Below, one piece after another: positions 1-9,321 of a stretch of DNA of 64,000 nt (positions are counted from its first letter, which is position 1; each line of letters opens with the position of its first letter). A program made the position numbers and the translations under genes. Where the stretch lies: assembly GCA_030373325.1 (NCBI GenBank), contig JAUCZB010000010.1:1-64000 (forward strand). The letters run 5' to 3'. The notes beneath the pieces were generated by a model. The model saw only the letters and a program-made list of their open reading frames with translations. It was not told where the DNA came from and did not search any database. The stretch comes from Cyanobium sp. CZS25K (lineage in GTDB: Bacteria; Cyanobacteriota; Cyanobacteriia; PCC-6307; Cyanobiaceae).

Positions 1-177
1 GCCCGCGTCCCGGTCCAGCTCTCGCTCTCTGGGGCGCAGTCCAAAATCATATCACCTTGCTTCCCGGTAGCCAAGACCTGCTGCCCCTTCAGTGGGCGCC
101 CACGACCTTGCCTGGCCTCTGATCCAGGTGTGCATCCCAGGCCACGCCTAGGCTGAGCGTCCCGGAAGGGTGGCGCT
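1..177. other. Non-coding left edge of the window
   Basis: No reading frame with recognisable protein character is seen before the invertase gene. The stretch presumably holds the upstream region of that gene and the end of whatever lies outside the window. No promoter could be assigned with confidence. Confidence 0.4.
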
Positions 178-1650
178 ATGGCCATGGATCAAGGCGGCCC
201 CCGAAGCCAGGAGGAGAATGTTGTCGCCTCAGCCAGGGCGCACTTCGAGCGCACCCTGGTACAGGTCAGGGGGGCGGTGGTGGGCTCGGTGGCCGCCATG
301 GAGCACCCCAGCAGCGGAGATGCCGCCAACTACGGGGAGGTGTTCCTGCGGGACAACGTGCCGGTGATGGTCCATCTCCTGCTGGAGGGGCGTTTCGCCA
401 TCGTCCGCCACTTCCTGGACGTCAGTCTCGCGTTGCAGAGCCGCAGCGACCAGACGCGAGGGATCTTCCCCACCAGCTTCCTGGAGCAGGACAGCGTCCT
501 GATCGCCGACTACGGCCAGCGCTCGATCGGACGCATCAGCTCGGTGGATGCGAGCCTCTGGTGGCCCGTGCTCTGCTGGCTGTATGTGCGGCGCAGCGGT
601 GATCAGGACTTCGCCCTGACCCAGGAGGTCCAGGACGGTCTGCAGCGGCTGCTGGATCTGGTGCTGCACCCGAGCTTCGAGGGGACGCCGGTGCTGTTCG
701 TGCCGGACTGCGCGTTCATGATCGATCGCCCCATGGACGTCTGGGGAGCGCCCCTGGAGGTGGAGGTGCTGCTGTTCGGCTGCCTGCGCAGCTGCTGCCG
801 GCTCCTGGAGCTGGCCCAGGGAAACCGCTTCAGCGAACGGCGGGATCAGAGCCTTGCCCGTGCCCGTCGCTGGGTCCGTGATCTGCGCGCCTACCTGCTG
901 AAGAACTACTGGGTCACCAGCAAGACCGTGCAGGTGCTGCGCCGCCGACCCACCGAGCAATACGGCGACGATCAGCACGTGAACGCCTTCAACGTGCAGG
1001 CCCAGGTGGTGCCGGCCTGGCTGCAGGAGTGGCTGGAGAACAGGGGCGGTTACCTGATCGGCAACATGCGCACCGGCCGGCCGGACTTCCGCTTCTACAG
1101 CCTGGGCAATTCCCTGGCCTGCCTGTTCGGCCTGATCACCGCCCCCCAGCAGCGTGCCCTGTTCCGGCTGGTGTTGCACAACCGTGACCATCTGATCGCC
1201 AAGATGCCGATGCGGATCTGCCATCCACCCCTCGATGACGAGGAATGGAAGGAAAAGACCGGCTCCGATCCCAAGAACTGGACCTGGTGCTACCACAACG
1301 GCGGCCACTGGCCCTGCCTGCTCTGGTATCTGGGAGCAGCGATCCTGCTGCACGAACGGCAGCACCCCGGCTCCGACGGGGCCCTGATGGAACAGATGCG
1401 GGAGTTCCTGGAGGAGTGCTACGCCAGCCAGCTCAGGCAGCTGCCCCGCCAGCGCTGGGCGGAATACTTCGATGGCCCAACCGGCACCTGGGTGGGCCAG
1501 CAGGCCCGCACTTACCAGACCTGGACGATCGTGGGGTTCCTGCTGCTGCACCATCTGCTGCGCATCCAGCCCTCCGACGCGGAGCTGTTCGCCATCGATC
1601 CCTTTGATCCCCAGACCAGAGGGCGCCGGACCCGCTTGCAGGAGGAATGA
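178..1650 (+). CDS. Alkaline/neutral invertase, glycoside hydrolase family 100
   Basis: Predicted cytosolic sucrose hydrolase giving glucose and fructose. The 490-residue protein has the family landmarks: FLRDNVPV near residue 57, GRISSVDASLWW near 118-129 (Asp124 matches the catalytic acid region of the family), FYSLGNSLAC, YHNGGHWPCLLWYLG, and a late WAEYFDGPTGTWVGQQ block where the second catalytic Glu is expected. There is no signal peptide, as usual for the neutral type. ATG 178 or ATG 184 could start translation. The gene is convergent with petBD across a hairpin. In cyanobacteria such enzymes turn over sucrose made as an osmolyte or reserve. The family call rests on motif recognition. 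Confidence 0.85.
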   Translation: MAMDQGGPRSQEENVVASARAHFERTLVQVRGAVVGSVAAMEHPSSGDAANYGEVFLRDNVPVMVHLLLEGRFAIVRHFLDVSLALQSRSDQTRGIFPTSFLEQDSVLIADYGQRSIGRISSVDASLWWPVLCWLYVRRSGDQDFALTQEVQDGLQRLLDLVLHPSFEGTPVLFVPDCAFMIDRPMDVWGAPLEVEVLLFGCLRSCCRLLELAQGNRFSERRDQSLARARRWVRDLRAYLLKNYWVTSKTVQVLRRRPTEQYGDDQHVNAFNVQAQVVPAWLQEWLENRGGYLIGNMRTGRPDFRFYSLGNSLACLFGLITAPQQRALFRLVLHNRDHLIAKMPMRICHPPLDDEEWKEKTGSDPKNWTWCYHNGGHWPCLLWYLGAAILLHERQHPGSDGALMEQMREFLEECYASQLRQLPRQRWAEYFDGPTGTWVGQQARTYQTWTIVGFLLLHHLLRIQPSDAELFAIDPFDPQTRGRRTRLQEE

Positions 1651-1656
1651 AGGGCA

Positions 1657-1683
1657 CAAAAAAAGCCGCGATGGCTCGCGGCT
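1657..1683 (-). terminator. Rho-independent terminator of petB-petD
   Basis: On the minus strand an 8-bp GC-rich stem (1664-1671 with 1676-1683, loop 1672-1675) is followed by seven T residues (A tract 1657-1663 on the plus strand). It sits 38 bp after the petD stop and also just after the convergent invertase gene, but the T tract serves only the minus strand. Confidence 0.75.
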
Positions 1684-1720
1684 TCTGTGGTGACGGAAAG
1701 CCCTGAAGGGCGGAGCCCTT

Positions 1721-2203
1721 TCAGAAGAGACCGAGGGTGAGGGACTTGTCGATCGGCAGGCAGGCACCGATGCCGAGGTAGATGGTGAACACCGTGCCGA
1801 ACAGGAAGGCGCCCATGGCGACCGGACGACGGAACGGATTCTGGAACTTGTTGAAGCTCTCGATGAAGGGGATCAGCATCAGGCCCAGGGGGATCATCGT
1901 CTGGAGGGCGATGCCCAGCAGCTTGTTGGGGACGACCCGAAGGATCTGAAACACCGGGTAGAGGTACCACTCAGGAAGGATCTCCAGAGGGGTGGCGAAG
2001 GGATCGGCCCGATCCCCCAGCATGGCGGGATCCAGAACCGCCAGGCCAACCAGGCAGGCGATGGTGCCCAGGATGACCACCGGGAAGATGTAGAGGAGGT
2101 CGTTGGGCCAGGCGGGCTCACCGTAATAGTTGTGACCCATGCCCTTGGCCAGCTTGGCGCGCAGCTTGGGATCAGTGAGATCAGGCTTCTTGAGGATGTG
2201 CAT
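1721..2203 (-). CDS. petD: Cytochrome b6f complex subunit IV
   Basis: A 160-residue thylakoid membrane protein, the full family length, that with cytochrome b6 forms the quinol-oxidising core of the b6f complex. The N-terminus [20 protein letters not shown] and the PDLL-type region [20 protein letters not shown] are typical. Later blocks ([20 protein letters not shown], then [13 protein letters not shown]) mark the remaining transmembrane helices. It lies 57 bp after petB in the same direction, the usual petB-petD order, and a terminator follows. Confidence 0.97.
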   Translation of the reverse strand: MHILKKPDLTDPKLRAKLAKGMGHNYYGEPAWPNDLLYIFPVVILGTIACLVGLAVLDPAMLGDRADPFATPLEILPEWYLYPVFQILRVVPNKLLGIALQTMIPLGLMLIPFIESFNKFQNPFRRPVAMGAFLFGTVFTIYLGIGACLPIDKSLTLGLF

Positions 2204-2260
2204 GACGAAGGGCTGGGGTCGCTGGATACCGGTGGAGGAAGGTTAGGCCAGATCTGGGGC

Positions 2261-2935
2261 TCAGAGGGGTCCTGAGATGCCCTGCTTACGGATCATCAGG
2301 AAGTGGATCAGCATGAACACCGCCAGCAGCCAGGGCAGCACGAAGGTGTGGAGGCTGTAGAAGCGGGTCAGGGTGGACTGCCCGACGCTTTCGCCGCCTC
2401 GCAGCAGCTCCACCATGAAATCGCCCACCACAGGAACGGCTGCCGGGACACCGCTGACGATCTTCACGGCCCAGTAGCCGACCTGGTCCCAGGGAAGGGA
2501 GTAGCCGGTGACCCCGAAGGACACCGTGATGACCGCCATGGTGACGCCGGTGACCCAGGTGAGCTCCCGGGGGCGCTTGAAGCCGCCGGTGAGGTACACA
2601 CGGAAGACGTGCAGGATCAGCATCAGGACCATCATGCTGGCGCTCCAGCGGTGGACAGAACGGATCAGCCAGCCGAAGCTGACGTCGGTCATGAGGTACT
2701 GGACCGAGCTGTAGGCCTCCACCACCGTGGGCTTGTAATAAAAGGTCATCGCGAAACCGGTCGCGAACTGGATCAGAAAGCAGACCAGGGTGATGCCGCC
2801 CAGGCAATAAAAGATGTTGACGTGGGGCGGCACGTACTTGGCGGAGATATCGTCGGCGATCGCCTGGATTTCCAGGCGCTCCTCGAACCAGTCGTAGATC
2901 GGGGACGACTTTGCGCCAGGAGACGAGTTCGCCAT
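2261..2935 (-). CDS. petB: Cytochrome b6
   Basis: A 224-residue cytochrome b6 with four transmembrane helices. The two b-haem ligand pairs are visible at His95/His196 and His109/His211 (blocks [23 protein letters not shown] and LIHFLM). Cys44 in FYCLGG is where haem ci is covalently attached; a CCB2/CCB4-like assembly factor for that haem is encoded at 43226-43777. The quinol-site-side block [21 protein letters not shown] is split across residues 144-164. It is first in the petB-petD operon and divergent from ctpA with only ~50 bp between starts, so both promoters must be packed into or around that gap. Confidence 0.97.
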   Translation of the reverse strand: MANSSPGAKSSPIYDWFEERLEIQAIADDISAKYVPPHVNIFYCLGGITLVCFLIQFATGFAMTFYYKPTVVEAYSSVQYLMTDVSFGWLIRSVHRWSASMMVLMLILHVFRVYLTGGFKRPRELTWVTGVTMAVITVSFGVTGYSLPWDQVGYWAVKIVSGVPAAVPVVGDFMVELLRGGESVGQSTLTRFYSLHTFVLPWLLAVFMLIHFLMIRKQGISGPL

Positions 2936-2985
2936 GCAGCGTGGGGCTTTGGTTGCGAGAGTCTACCGATCGTTCTGACCCCCCC

Positions 2986-4233
2986 GTGAGAGACCAGGGC
3001 CGCCGGTTCCTGCCGGCTCAATGGTTTGCAACAGGCCTCTGCCTGCTGCTGTGCCTGGCCAGCCCGGCGCTGGCGCTCAACGATGCCCAGCAGCTGGTGG
3101 TGGAAGCCTGGCGGCTTGTCAACCAGAGCTATGTGGATCCGGTGCAGCTGGAGGCGGTGCAATGGCGGCGGCTGCGCCAGAAGGCGCTGGAGAAGCCCAT
3201 CGCCAGCTCGCTCGAGGCCTACGCCGCGATCGAGGCCATGCTGGCGCCGATCGACGACCCCTACACCCGGATGCTGCGCCCCGAGGAGTTCGCCACCCTG
3301 CGCTCCAACACCCAGGGACGGGTGACCGGTGTGGGGCTTCAGCTGGGGTTGAGGGCGGGTGATCAGCGGATCGTCGTGATCGCCCCCCTCGACGCCTCCC
3401 CCGCCGCCGACGCGGGGATCGTCTCCGGCACCGAGATCCTGAGGGTGAACGGCACCCCAACGGAAGCGCTGGGGCTGGAGGGCACCGCCGCCCGGCTGCG
3501 GGGGCCCGCCGGCAGCGATGTGGTGGTGGCCCTGCGCACCCCGACGGGCCAGGAAACGGAGCTGCTGCTCGATCGCCGTGAGGTGGATCTGCAACCGGTG
3601 CGCAGCCATCGCCTGCGGAGCGATGGCCACACCCTGGGCTACCTGCGGATCACCCAGTTCAGTGAACCGGTGCCCCAGCTGGTGCGGTCCGCCCTGGCCG
3701 AACTGACCGCTCCCGGTGGCGCCGGGCCGATTGAAGGGCTCGTCCTGGATCTGCGCAACAACTCGGGTGGCCTCGTGGCCGCCGGGCTGGCGGTGGCCGA
3801 TGGGCTGCTCGATGGGGAGCCGATCGTCGAGACCCAGGACCGGGGCGGCATCGCCGATCGGCAACAGGCGAGTGCTGGGCAGCTCTATGGAGGACCCATG
3901 CTCACCCTGGTGAATGCCGGCACCGCCAGCGCCAGCGAGATCCTGGCGGGGGCCCTCCAGGATGGCGGCCGCTCTCGCCTGGCCGGCAGCCGCACCTTCG
4001 GCAAGGGATTGATCCAGACCCTGGTCAACCTCAGCGACGGCAGCGGTCTGGCCGTGACCGTGGCCCGCTACCTCACCCCCAGCGGTCGCGACATTCAGAA
4101 CCAGGGCATCGAACCGGACGTGCTGCTGCCCCAGCCCGAGCCGTTGGAGCCCGATGGGGAGCGGGACACCTGGCTGGGGGAGGCCGCCACGCTGCTGGTT
4201 GCCGGTCTGTCGGCCCCAGCACCCGCCCCATGA
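2986..4233 (+). CDS. ctpA: Carboxyl-terminal processing protease (S41, CtpA type)
   Basis: Lumenal or periplasmic serine protease of the family that matures the D1 protein of photosystem II. The start is set at GTG 2986 (415 aa), because this puts a signal peptide (RFLPAQWFATGLCLLLCL, cleavage after ASPALA) right at the N-terminus; an earlier ATG at 2911 would overlap the petB start. A PDZ domain (around GRVTGVGLQLG) precedes the catalytic domain, which carries the Ser region NAGTASASEILAGAL and the Lys region FGKGLIQT. The stop overlaps the next ATG (ATGA), so it is translationally coupled to the HD protein. Whether it is CtpA proper or a paralogue cannot be decided here. Confidence 0.88.
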   Translation: MRDQGRRFLPAQWFATGLCLLLCLASPALALNDAQQLVVEAWRLVNQSYVDPVQLEAVQWRRLRQKALEKPIASSLEAYAAIEAMLAPIDDPYTRMLRPEEFATLRSNTQGRVTGVGLQLGLRAGDQRIVVIAPLDASPAADAGIVSGTEILRVNGTPTEALGLEGTAARLRGPAGSDVVVALRTPTGQETELLLDRREVDLQPVRSHRLRSDGHTLGYLRITQFSEPVPQLVRSALAELTAPGGAGPIEGLVLDLRNNSGGLVAAGLAVADGLLDGEPIVETQDRGGIADRQQASAGQLYGGPMLTLVNAGTASASEILAGALQDGGRSRLAGSRTFGKGLIQTLVNLSDGSGLAVTVARYLTPSGRDIQNQGIEPDVLLPQPEPLEPDGERDTWLGEAATLLVAGLSAPAPAP

Positions 4234-5504
4234 GCCAGCGCACCTACCACGATCCGCTGCACGGCGCGATCCGGCTGGATCGCCAGGATCCTGCCGAAGC
4301 TCTGGTGGTCGACCTGATCGACACGGCACCCTTCCAGCGGCTGCGGCGCATCCGTCAGCTCGGGCCGGCCTATCTCACCTTCCACGGGGCGGAATCCAGC
4401 CGCTTCACCCATTCCATCGGTGTGCTGGCGGTGGCGCGGATGGCCCTGCAGCAGCTGGAGCGGCTCGATCCCTCCCTGGCCCAGCACCGGGACGTCCTCT
4501 ACGCCGCCGCCCTGTTGCACGACGTGGGCCATGGACCTCTGAGCCACTCGGGGGAGGAGATGTTCGGCCTGCAGCACGAGGCCTGGTCGGGCCGGCTGAT
4601 CCGCAACCATCCCGCCCTGCGCGACCGCCTCGACCAGGGCGCCCCCGGCCGGGCTGCCCGGGTGGCCGACCTGCTGGAGCACGGCCACCACCCCTGCCGG
4701 GCCATCAAGGCCCTGGTGAGCAGCCAGCTCGACTGCGACCGGCTCGACTACCTGCTGCGCGACAGCTACAGCACCGGCACCCGCTATGGCCAGCTGGACC
4801 TGGAGCGGATCCTCGCCAGTCTCACCCTGGCTCCCGACGGCGACCTGGCCCTGCATCCCCGCGGCCTGATGGCGGTGGAGCACTACCTGGTGGTGCGCCA
4901 TCTGATGTACAGAAGCGTCTACAACCACCGGCTGAACATCGTCTGCAACTGGCTGCTGAACCAGGTGATCGCCATCGCCCGGAGGCTCGGCCCCGCCGTG
5001 GTGTGGGCCGATCCCACCATGGCCCGCTGGCTCTGGGACCGGGATCGCCTCGATCTGGACAGTTACCTGGCCAACGACGACATCCGCACGGGCTATCACC
5101 TGATCCGCTGGCGGGAGGAGGGACCCGAGGCGCTGGCCGATCCCTGCCGGCGGCTGCTGGAGCGGCGCCTGCCCAAGGCCACCGACGTGAGCGATCTCTC
5201 CACGGCGGGCCGGATCGAACTCCTGGCGGTGGCACGGCAGTTGAGCGAACGCGCCGGGCTGGTGGCGGAAGGCTGCTGCGCCCTGGAGCAGCGCCAGAGC
5301 CGGGGGTATCACCCCTATGCCGGTGGTCTGCGGCTCTGGGACGGCCTGCGGTTGCAGGCCCTCGAGCAGCGCTCTCCTCTGGTGGCCAGCCTCTGCCAGA
5401 CGGTCGACATGGCCTGGCTGATCCACCCGGCTCCGGTGAGCCACGATCTGCGTGCGGCCCTGGCCGTGCGGCGACAGGACGATGCAGGTCGCCAGAGCCC
5501 CTAA
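4230..5504 (+). CDS. HD-domain phosphohydrolase
   Basis: A 424-residue metal-dependent phosphohydrolase of the dGTPase-like HD family. The N-terminal half contains the metal-binding signature: SRFTHSIGVLAVARMA, then LLHDVGHGPLSHSGEE (His-Asp pair), and later SSQLDCDRLDYLLRD with the final Asp. Substrate is not deducible; relatives act on dNTPs or other nucleotides. The start overlaps the ctpA stop by 4 bp, and the 3' end overlaps minC by 23 bp, giving a tight ctpA-HD-minC operon. Confidence 0.85.
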   Translation: MSQRTYHDPLHGAIRLDRQDPAEALVVDLIDTAPFQRLRRIRQLGPAYLTFHGAESSRFTHSIGVLAVARMALQQLERLDPSLAQHRDVLYAAALLHDVGHGPLSHSGEEMFGLQHEAWSGRLIRNHPALRDRLDQGAPGRAARVADLLEHGHHPCRAIKALVSSQLDCDRLDYLLRDSYSTGTRYGQLDLERILASLTLAPDGDLALHPRGLMAVEHYLVVRHLMYRSVYNHRLNIVCNWLLNQVIAIARRLGPAVVWADPTMARWLWDRDRLDLDSYLANDDIRTGYHLIRWREEGPEALADPCRRLLERRLPKATDVSDLSTAGRIELLAVARQLSERAGLVAEGCCALEQRQSRGYHPYAGGLRLWDGLRLQALEQRSPLVASLCQTVDMAWLIHPAPVSHDLRAALAVRRQDDAGRQSP

Positions 5505-6207
5505 GTTCGCAGCTCCCCTGGGCACCGTCTTGGCAGCCGCACTGATCCAGGCGATCGATGGCCAGCAGCCCCACCTGTTGCGGCTGCCGGCGCAGCGGGG
5601 TTCCGCCAGTGCCCTCGAGGAGGTGCGCTACGCCCTCGGCAGTCGCCTCCCCCCAGGGGGCACCGTGGTGCTGGATGCGGGGGCCTGGCCCCTGCGGCTG
5701 CCGGACCTGCGTCAGCTGCAGGCGCTGCTGCTCCGCCTGCAACTGGTGCTGGTCCGCGTCGCCAGCAGCCAGCCGGAAACGCTGGTGGCCGCCGCCGCCC
5801 TCGGCCTTGCCACCGATCCGGGTGCGCCGCAGCCCCTGCCGCCCTCCTCGGCCGCATCAGCGCCGGCGGCCGATCTGCTCGTGCATCGCGGCACCCTGCG
5901 CTCCGGCGACCATCTCCAGGGGGAGGGTTCGGTGCTGCTGCTCGGGGATGTGAACCCGGGCGCCCGCATCAGCGCCGCCGGCGACGTCCTGGTGTGGGGG
6001 CGGTTGCGGGGCGTCGCCCATGCCGGCGTTACCGGCAACCGGGACGCACGCATCGTCGCCCTGCAGCTGCGCCCCCTCCAGCTGCGCATCGCCGATCTGG
6101 TGGCCCGTGGGCCCGAGGGTCTGCCGCCGCCAGGGCTGGCGGAGCAGGCCCAGCTGGTGGAGGGGGAGATCCGCATCGATCCGGCATCACCGGACTTCAG
6201 CGGTTGA
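5482..6207 (+). CDS. minC: Septum site-determining protein MinC
   Basis: Inhibitor of FtsZ ring assembly that works with MinD and MinE to place the division site. The 241-residue protein ends in the conserved MinC beta-solenoid (residues ~130-230: TLRSGDHLQGEGSVLLLGDV, NPGARISAAGDVLVWGRLRG, VAHAG) that binds MinD. The N-terminal FtsZ-binding half is divergent, as usual. ATG 5482 (MQVARAPKFA) is preferred; it overlaps the HD gene by 23 bp. MinD and MinE lie 2.3 kb away behind an inverted three-gene block. The end overlaps the convergent chromate transporter gene by 11 bp. Confidence 0.88.
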   Translation: MQVARAPKFAAPLGTVLAAALIQAIDGQQPHLLRLPAQRGSASALEEVRYALGSRLPPGGTVVLDAGAWPLRLPDLRQLQALLLRLQLVLVRVASSQPETLVAAAALGLATDPGAPQPLPPSSAASAPAADLLVHRGTLRSGDHLQGEGSVLLLGDVNPGARISAAGDVLVWGRLRGVAHAGVTGNRDARIVALQLRPLQLRIADLVARGPEGLPPPGLAEQAQLVEGEIRIDPASPDFSG

Positions 6208-6811
6208 TCAGGCCGAAGGCCCCCAGTCCGCCGGCCACGGCCATGAACCACAACGGGGAGATCCGGGTGCGCAGCATCAGCAGGCACACCAGCAGGGACA
6301 CGACCACCCCGCCGGCGTTGGTGTCGGCGGTCTGGAGGATCTTCACCCCGACAGCGAACAGGATGCCCAGGGTGATGGGGCCGAGGCCCCGCTCGAAGGC
6401 CACCCGCCAGGGGGAATCCCGCAGCCGGTTCCAGCTGAGACAGGCGACCACCATCAGCAGGGTGGAGGGGAGCAGGATGGCGGCCTCGGCGCCGTAGGCA
6501 CTCAGCAGGGCCCAGCCGGGACCTTCGGGCCAGCCGGCCCCCATGCCGAGCAGCCCCACGATCATGGAACTGGGACCCGGAGCCGCTTCCGCCAGGGCGT
6601 AGATGTCGGCGAACTGGGAGGGGCGCAACCAGCAGTACTCATCGACGCTGAGGTGGTGGTATTCCGTGAGCAGGGTGTTGCCGCCCCCCAGGGAAAACAA
6701 CGACAGGCCGAGAAAGGTGCCCATCACCTGCAGCAGATGGCCGAGATCGTTCAGCCGCATGGGGGTGCAGCTTGCCGCTGCCGTGGCCGCCGCGAACAGG
6801 ACTGCCGGCAT
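6197..6811 (-). CDS. Chromate transporter family protein, second half-size CHR subunit
   Basis: A 204-residue membrane protein of the chromate ion transporter (CHR) family in its short, single-domain form. LFSLGGGNTLLTEYHH near the N-terminus and YALAEAAPGPSSMIVGLLG match the conserved N-terminal CHR motifs; five or six hydrophobic segments follow. The gene begins exactly where the upstream CHR gene ends (the stop and start share one base). Short CHR pairs are thought to work as heterodimers. Whether the substrate is chromate or another anion cannot be told from sequence. Confidence 0.82.
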   Translation of the reverse strand: MPAVLFAAATAAASCTPMRLNDLGHLLQVMGTFLGLSLFSLGGGNTLLTEYHHLSVDEYCWLRPSQFADIYALAEAAPGPSSMIVGLLGMGAGWPEGPGWALLSAYGAEAAILLPSTLLMVVACLSWNRLRDSPWRVAFERGLGPITLGILFAVGVKILQTADTNAGGVVVSLLVCLLMLRTRISPLWFMAVAGGLGAFGLINR

Positions 6812-7401
6812 CAGCGTGGCTCTCGCTCGGGGCCTTGGGAATGGGACGGCCGCGGCCAGTACCAGACCATCGCCAGGGGGCCGGCCACCAGCACCAGCGG
6901 CACCAGGCGCACGTGGAAGAACGCCATCAGAACGAAGGTGACGGCCGCCAGCAGCAGGGCCACCGGATCCTTCCAGTACTGGTCGAGGATCTTGAAGCCC
7001 ATCGAGAGGGCCATCCCCGCCGCCGCCGCCACCACGCCTGCCAGCACCCGATCAATCGCGGGCAGGGCGTGGAACTGGAAATACAGCAGCCCCACCAGCA
7101 TCAGCAGGGTGAAGGGCACCAGAAGCATGCCGGCCAGGGCCGCCACGGCCCCAGGCAGACCGCGGAAGAAGGTGCCCACATAGACGGCCATGTTGATCTG
7201 GTTGGGGCCGGGGAAAAGCCGGGCCACGGTGAGGCCGGTGAGGAACTCCTCGTTGCTCATCCAGTGGCGCTGCTCGACGATGATCCGCTGGCTCCAGGCC
7301 GAGAGCCCTCCCCCGAAGGCCGACAGGGCCACCATGAGCATGCCTCTGAACAGATCCCCCAGCCCGGGCGGCGTGGCTGGGGGGGCGGGGGGCTCAGTCA
7401 T
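6811..7401 (-). CDS. Chromate transporter family protein, first half-size CHR subunit
   Basis: A 196-residue short CHR protein. The block MVALSAFGGGLSAWSQRIIV followed by EFLTGLTVARLFPGPNQINM is the hallmark of the family. ATG 7401 is chosen since upstream residues look like the antisense of the neighbouring gene. It overlaps the end of the phospholipase D-like gene by 8 bp and shares a base with the next CHR gene, so the three minus-strand genes form one tightly packed unit. Confidence 0.83.
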   Translation of the reverse strand: MTEPPAPPATPPGLGDLFRGMLMVALSAFGGGLSAWSQRIIVEQRHWMSNEEFLTGLTVARLFPGPNQINMAVYVGTFFRGLPGAVAALAGMLLVPFTLLMLVGLLYFQFHALPAIDRVLAGVVAAAAGMALSMGFKILDQYWKDPVALLLAAVTFVLMAFFHVRLVPLVLVAGPLAMVWYWPRPSHSQGPEREPR

Positions 7402-8392
7402 GCACGAAATGGGGGTCCGGCGGCAGTTCCCCTTCCTCGTGGAAGGTGGGATCAAGCGGGTCGGGGGCGTGGTACTTGGAGGCCGCCTTCCAGTCGCATT
7501 GGAAAACCTCGCGCAACCGGGCCACCACCTCGGGAGCATCGCTTTCGATGCCCAACTCCCGGCGCAGATCGAAGGCGCTGCGGTCGATGTTCATCGAGCC
7601 CGTCTGGGCGAAGGCTCCGTCCACCAGGATCAGCTTGGCGTGCAGTTTGGGCCGCTGCTGTCGCCGCACCTTAACGCCGAAGCGCCCCATGACCCGCAGC
7701 GAAGAGAACGTGTCATAGATGTCCCAGTCGCTGATGCCGTGCTTGCCGCCGCAGAGCACACGCACCTTCACGCCCCGTTCCCGGGCACTGATGATCCGCT
7801 CCAGGATCACCGCATCCACGAACTTGGGATGCTGGATCCAGAGCGTGCGGGTGGCGGCATCGACGATGCGGGCCATCTGGCCGCGGCTGTGGGCGCTGCT
7901 CCAGACCAGTCCGACTCCAAGATCGGGCTGGAAGAAGGTGCGGTGCCAATCGGCCTCGAAGCCGGCGATCACCTGCGCCACCACGGCGGGGTTGTAGGTG
8001 AGCACCCCGTAGTCGCGGGTTTCGGTGAAGTACTTGTCGGCCAGGTTGAAGGTGGCCACCAGGGCGGTGTGGCGGTCGACCACCATCGACTTCTCATGGG
8101 TGACCGGGAAGGCCTCGCTGGTCCAGGCGGTCTCGATTCCCCACGACTGGAGGCGGGTGAAGGCCTCATCGTTCCAGCGGTCGCCGCCGGAGGTGTGGGG
8201 GTTGAGCATGACCCGCACCTGCACCCCCCGCTCCCGGGCGCGCCGAAGGGCTTCTTCCACCGCCTCCGACTGCAGCTTGAACTGCTTCAGCAGCAACTGC
8301 TCGGTGGCTTCCCCGATCAGGTCGACCACTGCATCCACGCCGTCGTCGGGCATCACCAGCAGCCGCTGGGGCCGGTGCGGGGCGGAAGTCAT
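7394..8392 (-). CDS. Phospholipase D-like (cardiolipin synthase-type) protein
   Basis: A 332-residue protein with two HKD catalytic motifs: HEKSMVVDRHTALVATFNLA in the first half and HAKLILVDGAFAQTGSMNID in the second. This two-motif layout is shared by cardiolipin synthases, phosphatidyltransferases and some nucleases. There are no clear N-terminal membrane helices, so a soluble or peripheral enzyme is more likely than a classical Cls. It leads the minus-strand block with the two CHR genes. The exact substrate is unknown. Confidence 0.75.
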   Translation of the reverse strand: MTSAPHRPQRLLVMPDDGVDAVVDLIGEATEQLLLKQFKLQSEAVEEALRRARERGVQVRVMLNPHTSGGDRWNDEAFTRLQSWGIETAWTSEAFPVTHEKSMVVDRHTALVATFNLADKYFTETRDYGVLTYNPAVVAQVIAGFEADWHRTFFQPDLGVGLVWSSAHSRGQMARIVDAATRTLWIQHPKFVDAVILERIISARERGVKVRVLCGGKHGISDWDIYDTFSSLRVMGRFGVKVRRQQRPKLHAKLILVDGAFAQTGSMNIDRSAFDLRRELGIESDAPEVVARLREVFQCDWKAASKYHAPDPLDPTFHEEGELPPDPHFVHD

Positions 8393-8482
8393 CGGGGCCA
8401 GGGGGGAATGGGCCTTTCTAGCGGCAGTTCAGGGCCATGGCATGGGCGTTTCGCCCGATGGCATTAACCTTCCCCGACGCCT

Positions 8483-9316
8483 GTGGACGCCGTGACGTCA
8501 GACCCCGCTCGCATCATCCTCATCTGCTCCGGCAAGGGGGGGGTCGGCAAGACGACCCTCACCGCCAACCTGGGCATCGCCCTGGCCAGGCTGGGAGAGC
8601 GCACCGTGGTGCTCGATGCCGATTTCGGTCTGCGCAATCTCGATCTGCTGCTCGGCCTGGAGAACCGGATCGTCTACACCGCCCAGGAGGTGCTGGCCGA
8701 AACCTGCCGGCTGGAGCAGGCCCTGGTGAAGCACAAGCAGGAACCGAACCTGGCCCTCCTGCCTGCCGGCAATCCCCGCATGCTCGAGTGGCTCACGCCC
8801 GAGGACATGCAGCGGATCGTCGCCATGGTGGCCGAGAGGGCCGACTTCGTTCTGATCGACTGCCCGGCGGGAATCGAGGACGGTTTCAAGAACGCCGCCG
8901 CCGCGGCCCGGGAGGCGATCGTGATCACCACCCCGGAAGTTTCGGCCGTGCGTGATGCCGACCGGGTGATCGGTCTGCTCAACACCCGGGGCGTGGCCCC
9001 GGTGCAACTGGTGCTGAACCGGGTGCGGCCGAAAATGATGGCCAGCCAGGAGATGCTGGGCGTCGACGACGTCACCGACATCCTGGCGCTGCCTCTGGTG
9101 GGTCTGGTGGTGGAGGACGAGCAGGTGATCGTGTCCACCAACCGGGGGGAACCGCTCACCCTCAACGGCAACGGATCTGGCGCCGCCCTGGCCTACCAGA
9201 ACATCGCCAGGCGCCTGCGGGGCGAGGAGATCCCCCTGGAGGATCCTTCCAAGGCACGCAGGGGGCTGCGGGCCCGGCTGATGAACAAGATCCGCAAAAC
9301 CACCGGTCTCTTCTGA
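8483..9316 (+). CDS. minD: Septum site-determining ATPase MinD
   Basis: Membrane-associated ATPase that recruits MinC and is displaced by MinE. The deviant Walker A motif [20 protein letters not shown] begins near residue 15; [17 protein letters not shown] and [15 protein letters not shown] are the switch and Walker B regions. The C-terminus ([15 protein letters not shown]) is the amphipathic membrane-targeting helix. The start is GTG 8483 or GTG 8492. minE follows 5 bp later. 277 aa, a normal length. Confidence 0.96.
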   Translation: MDAVTSDPARIILICSGKGGVGKTTLTANLGIALARLGERTVVLDADFGLRNLDLLLGLENRIVYTAQEVLAETCRLEQALVKHKQEPNLALLPAGNPRMLEWLTPEDMQRIVAMVAERADFVLIDCPAGIEDGFKNAAAAAREAIVITTPEVSAVRDADRVIGLLNTRGVAPVQLVLNRVRPKMMASQEMLGVDDVTDILALPLVGLVVEDEQVIVSTNRGEPLTLNGNGSGAALAYQNIARRLRGEEIPLEDPSKARRGLRARLMNKIRKTTGLF

Positions 9317-9321
9317 GCGCC

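Noticed and set aside
2773..4329. Minus-strand frame across ctpA and into petB
   Set aside because: Antisense of two clear genes, with Gln/Gly/His-rich composition.
8447..8459. GGGCG-TTT-CGCCC hairpin between the phospholipase D-like gene and minD
   Set aside because: No T tract on either strand and a short stem; it lies upstream of two divergent genes, where a terminator is not expected.
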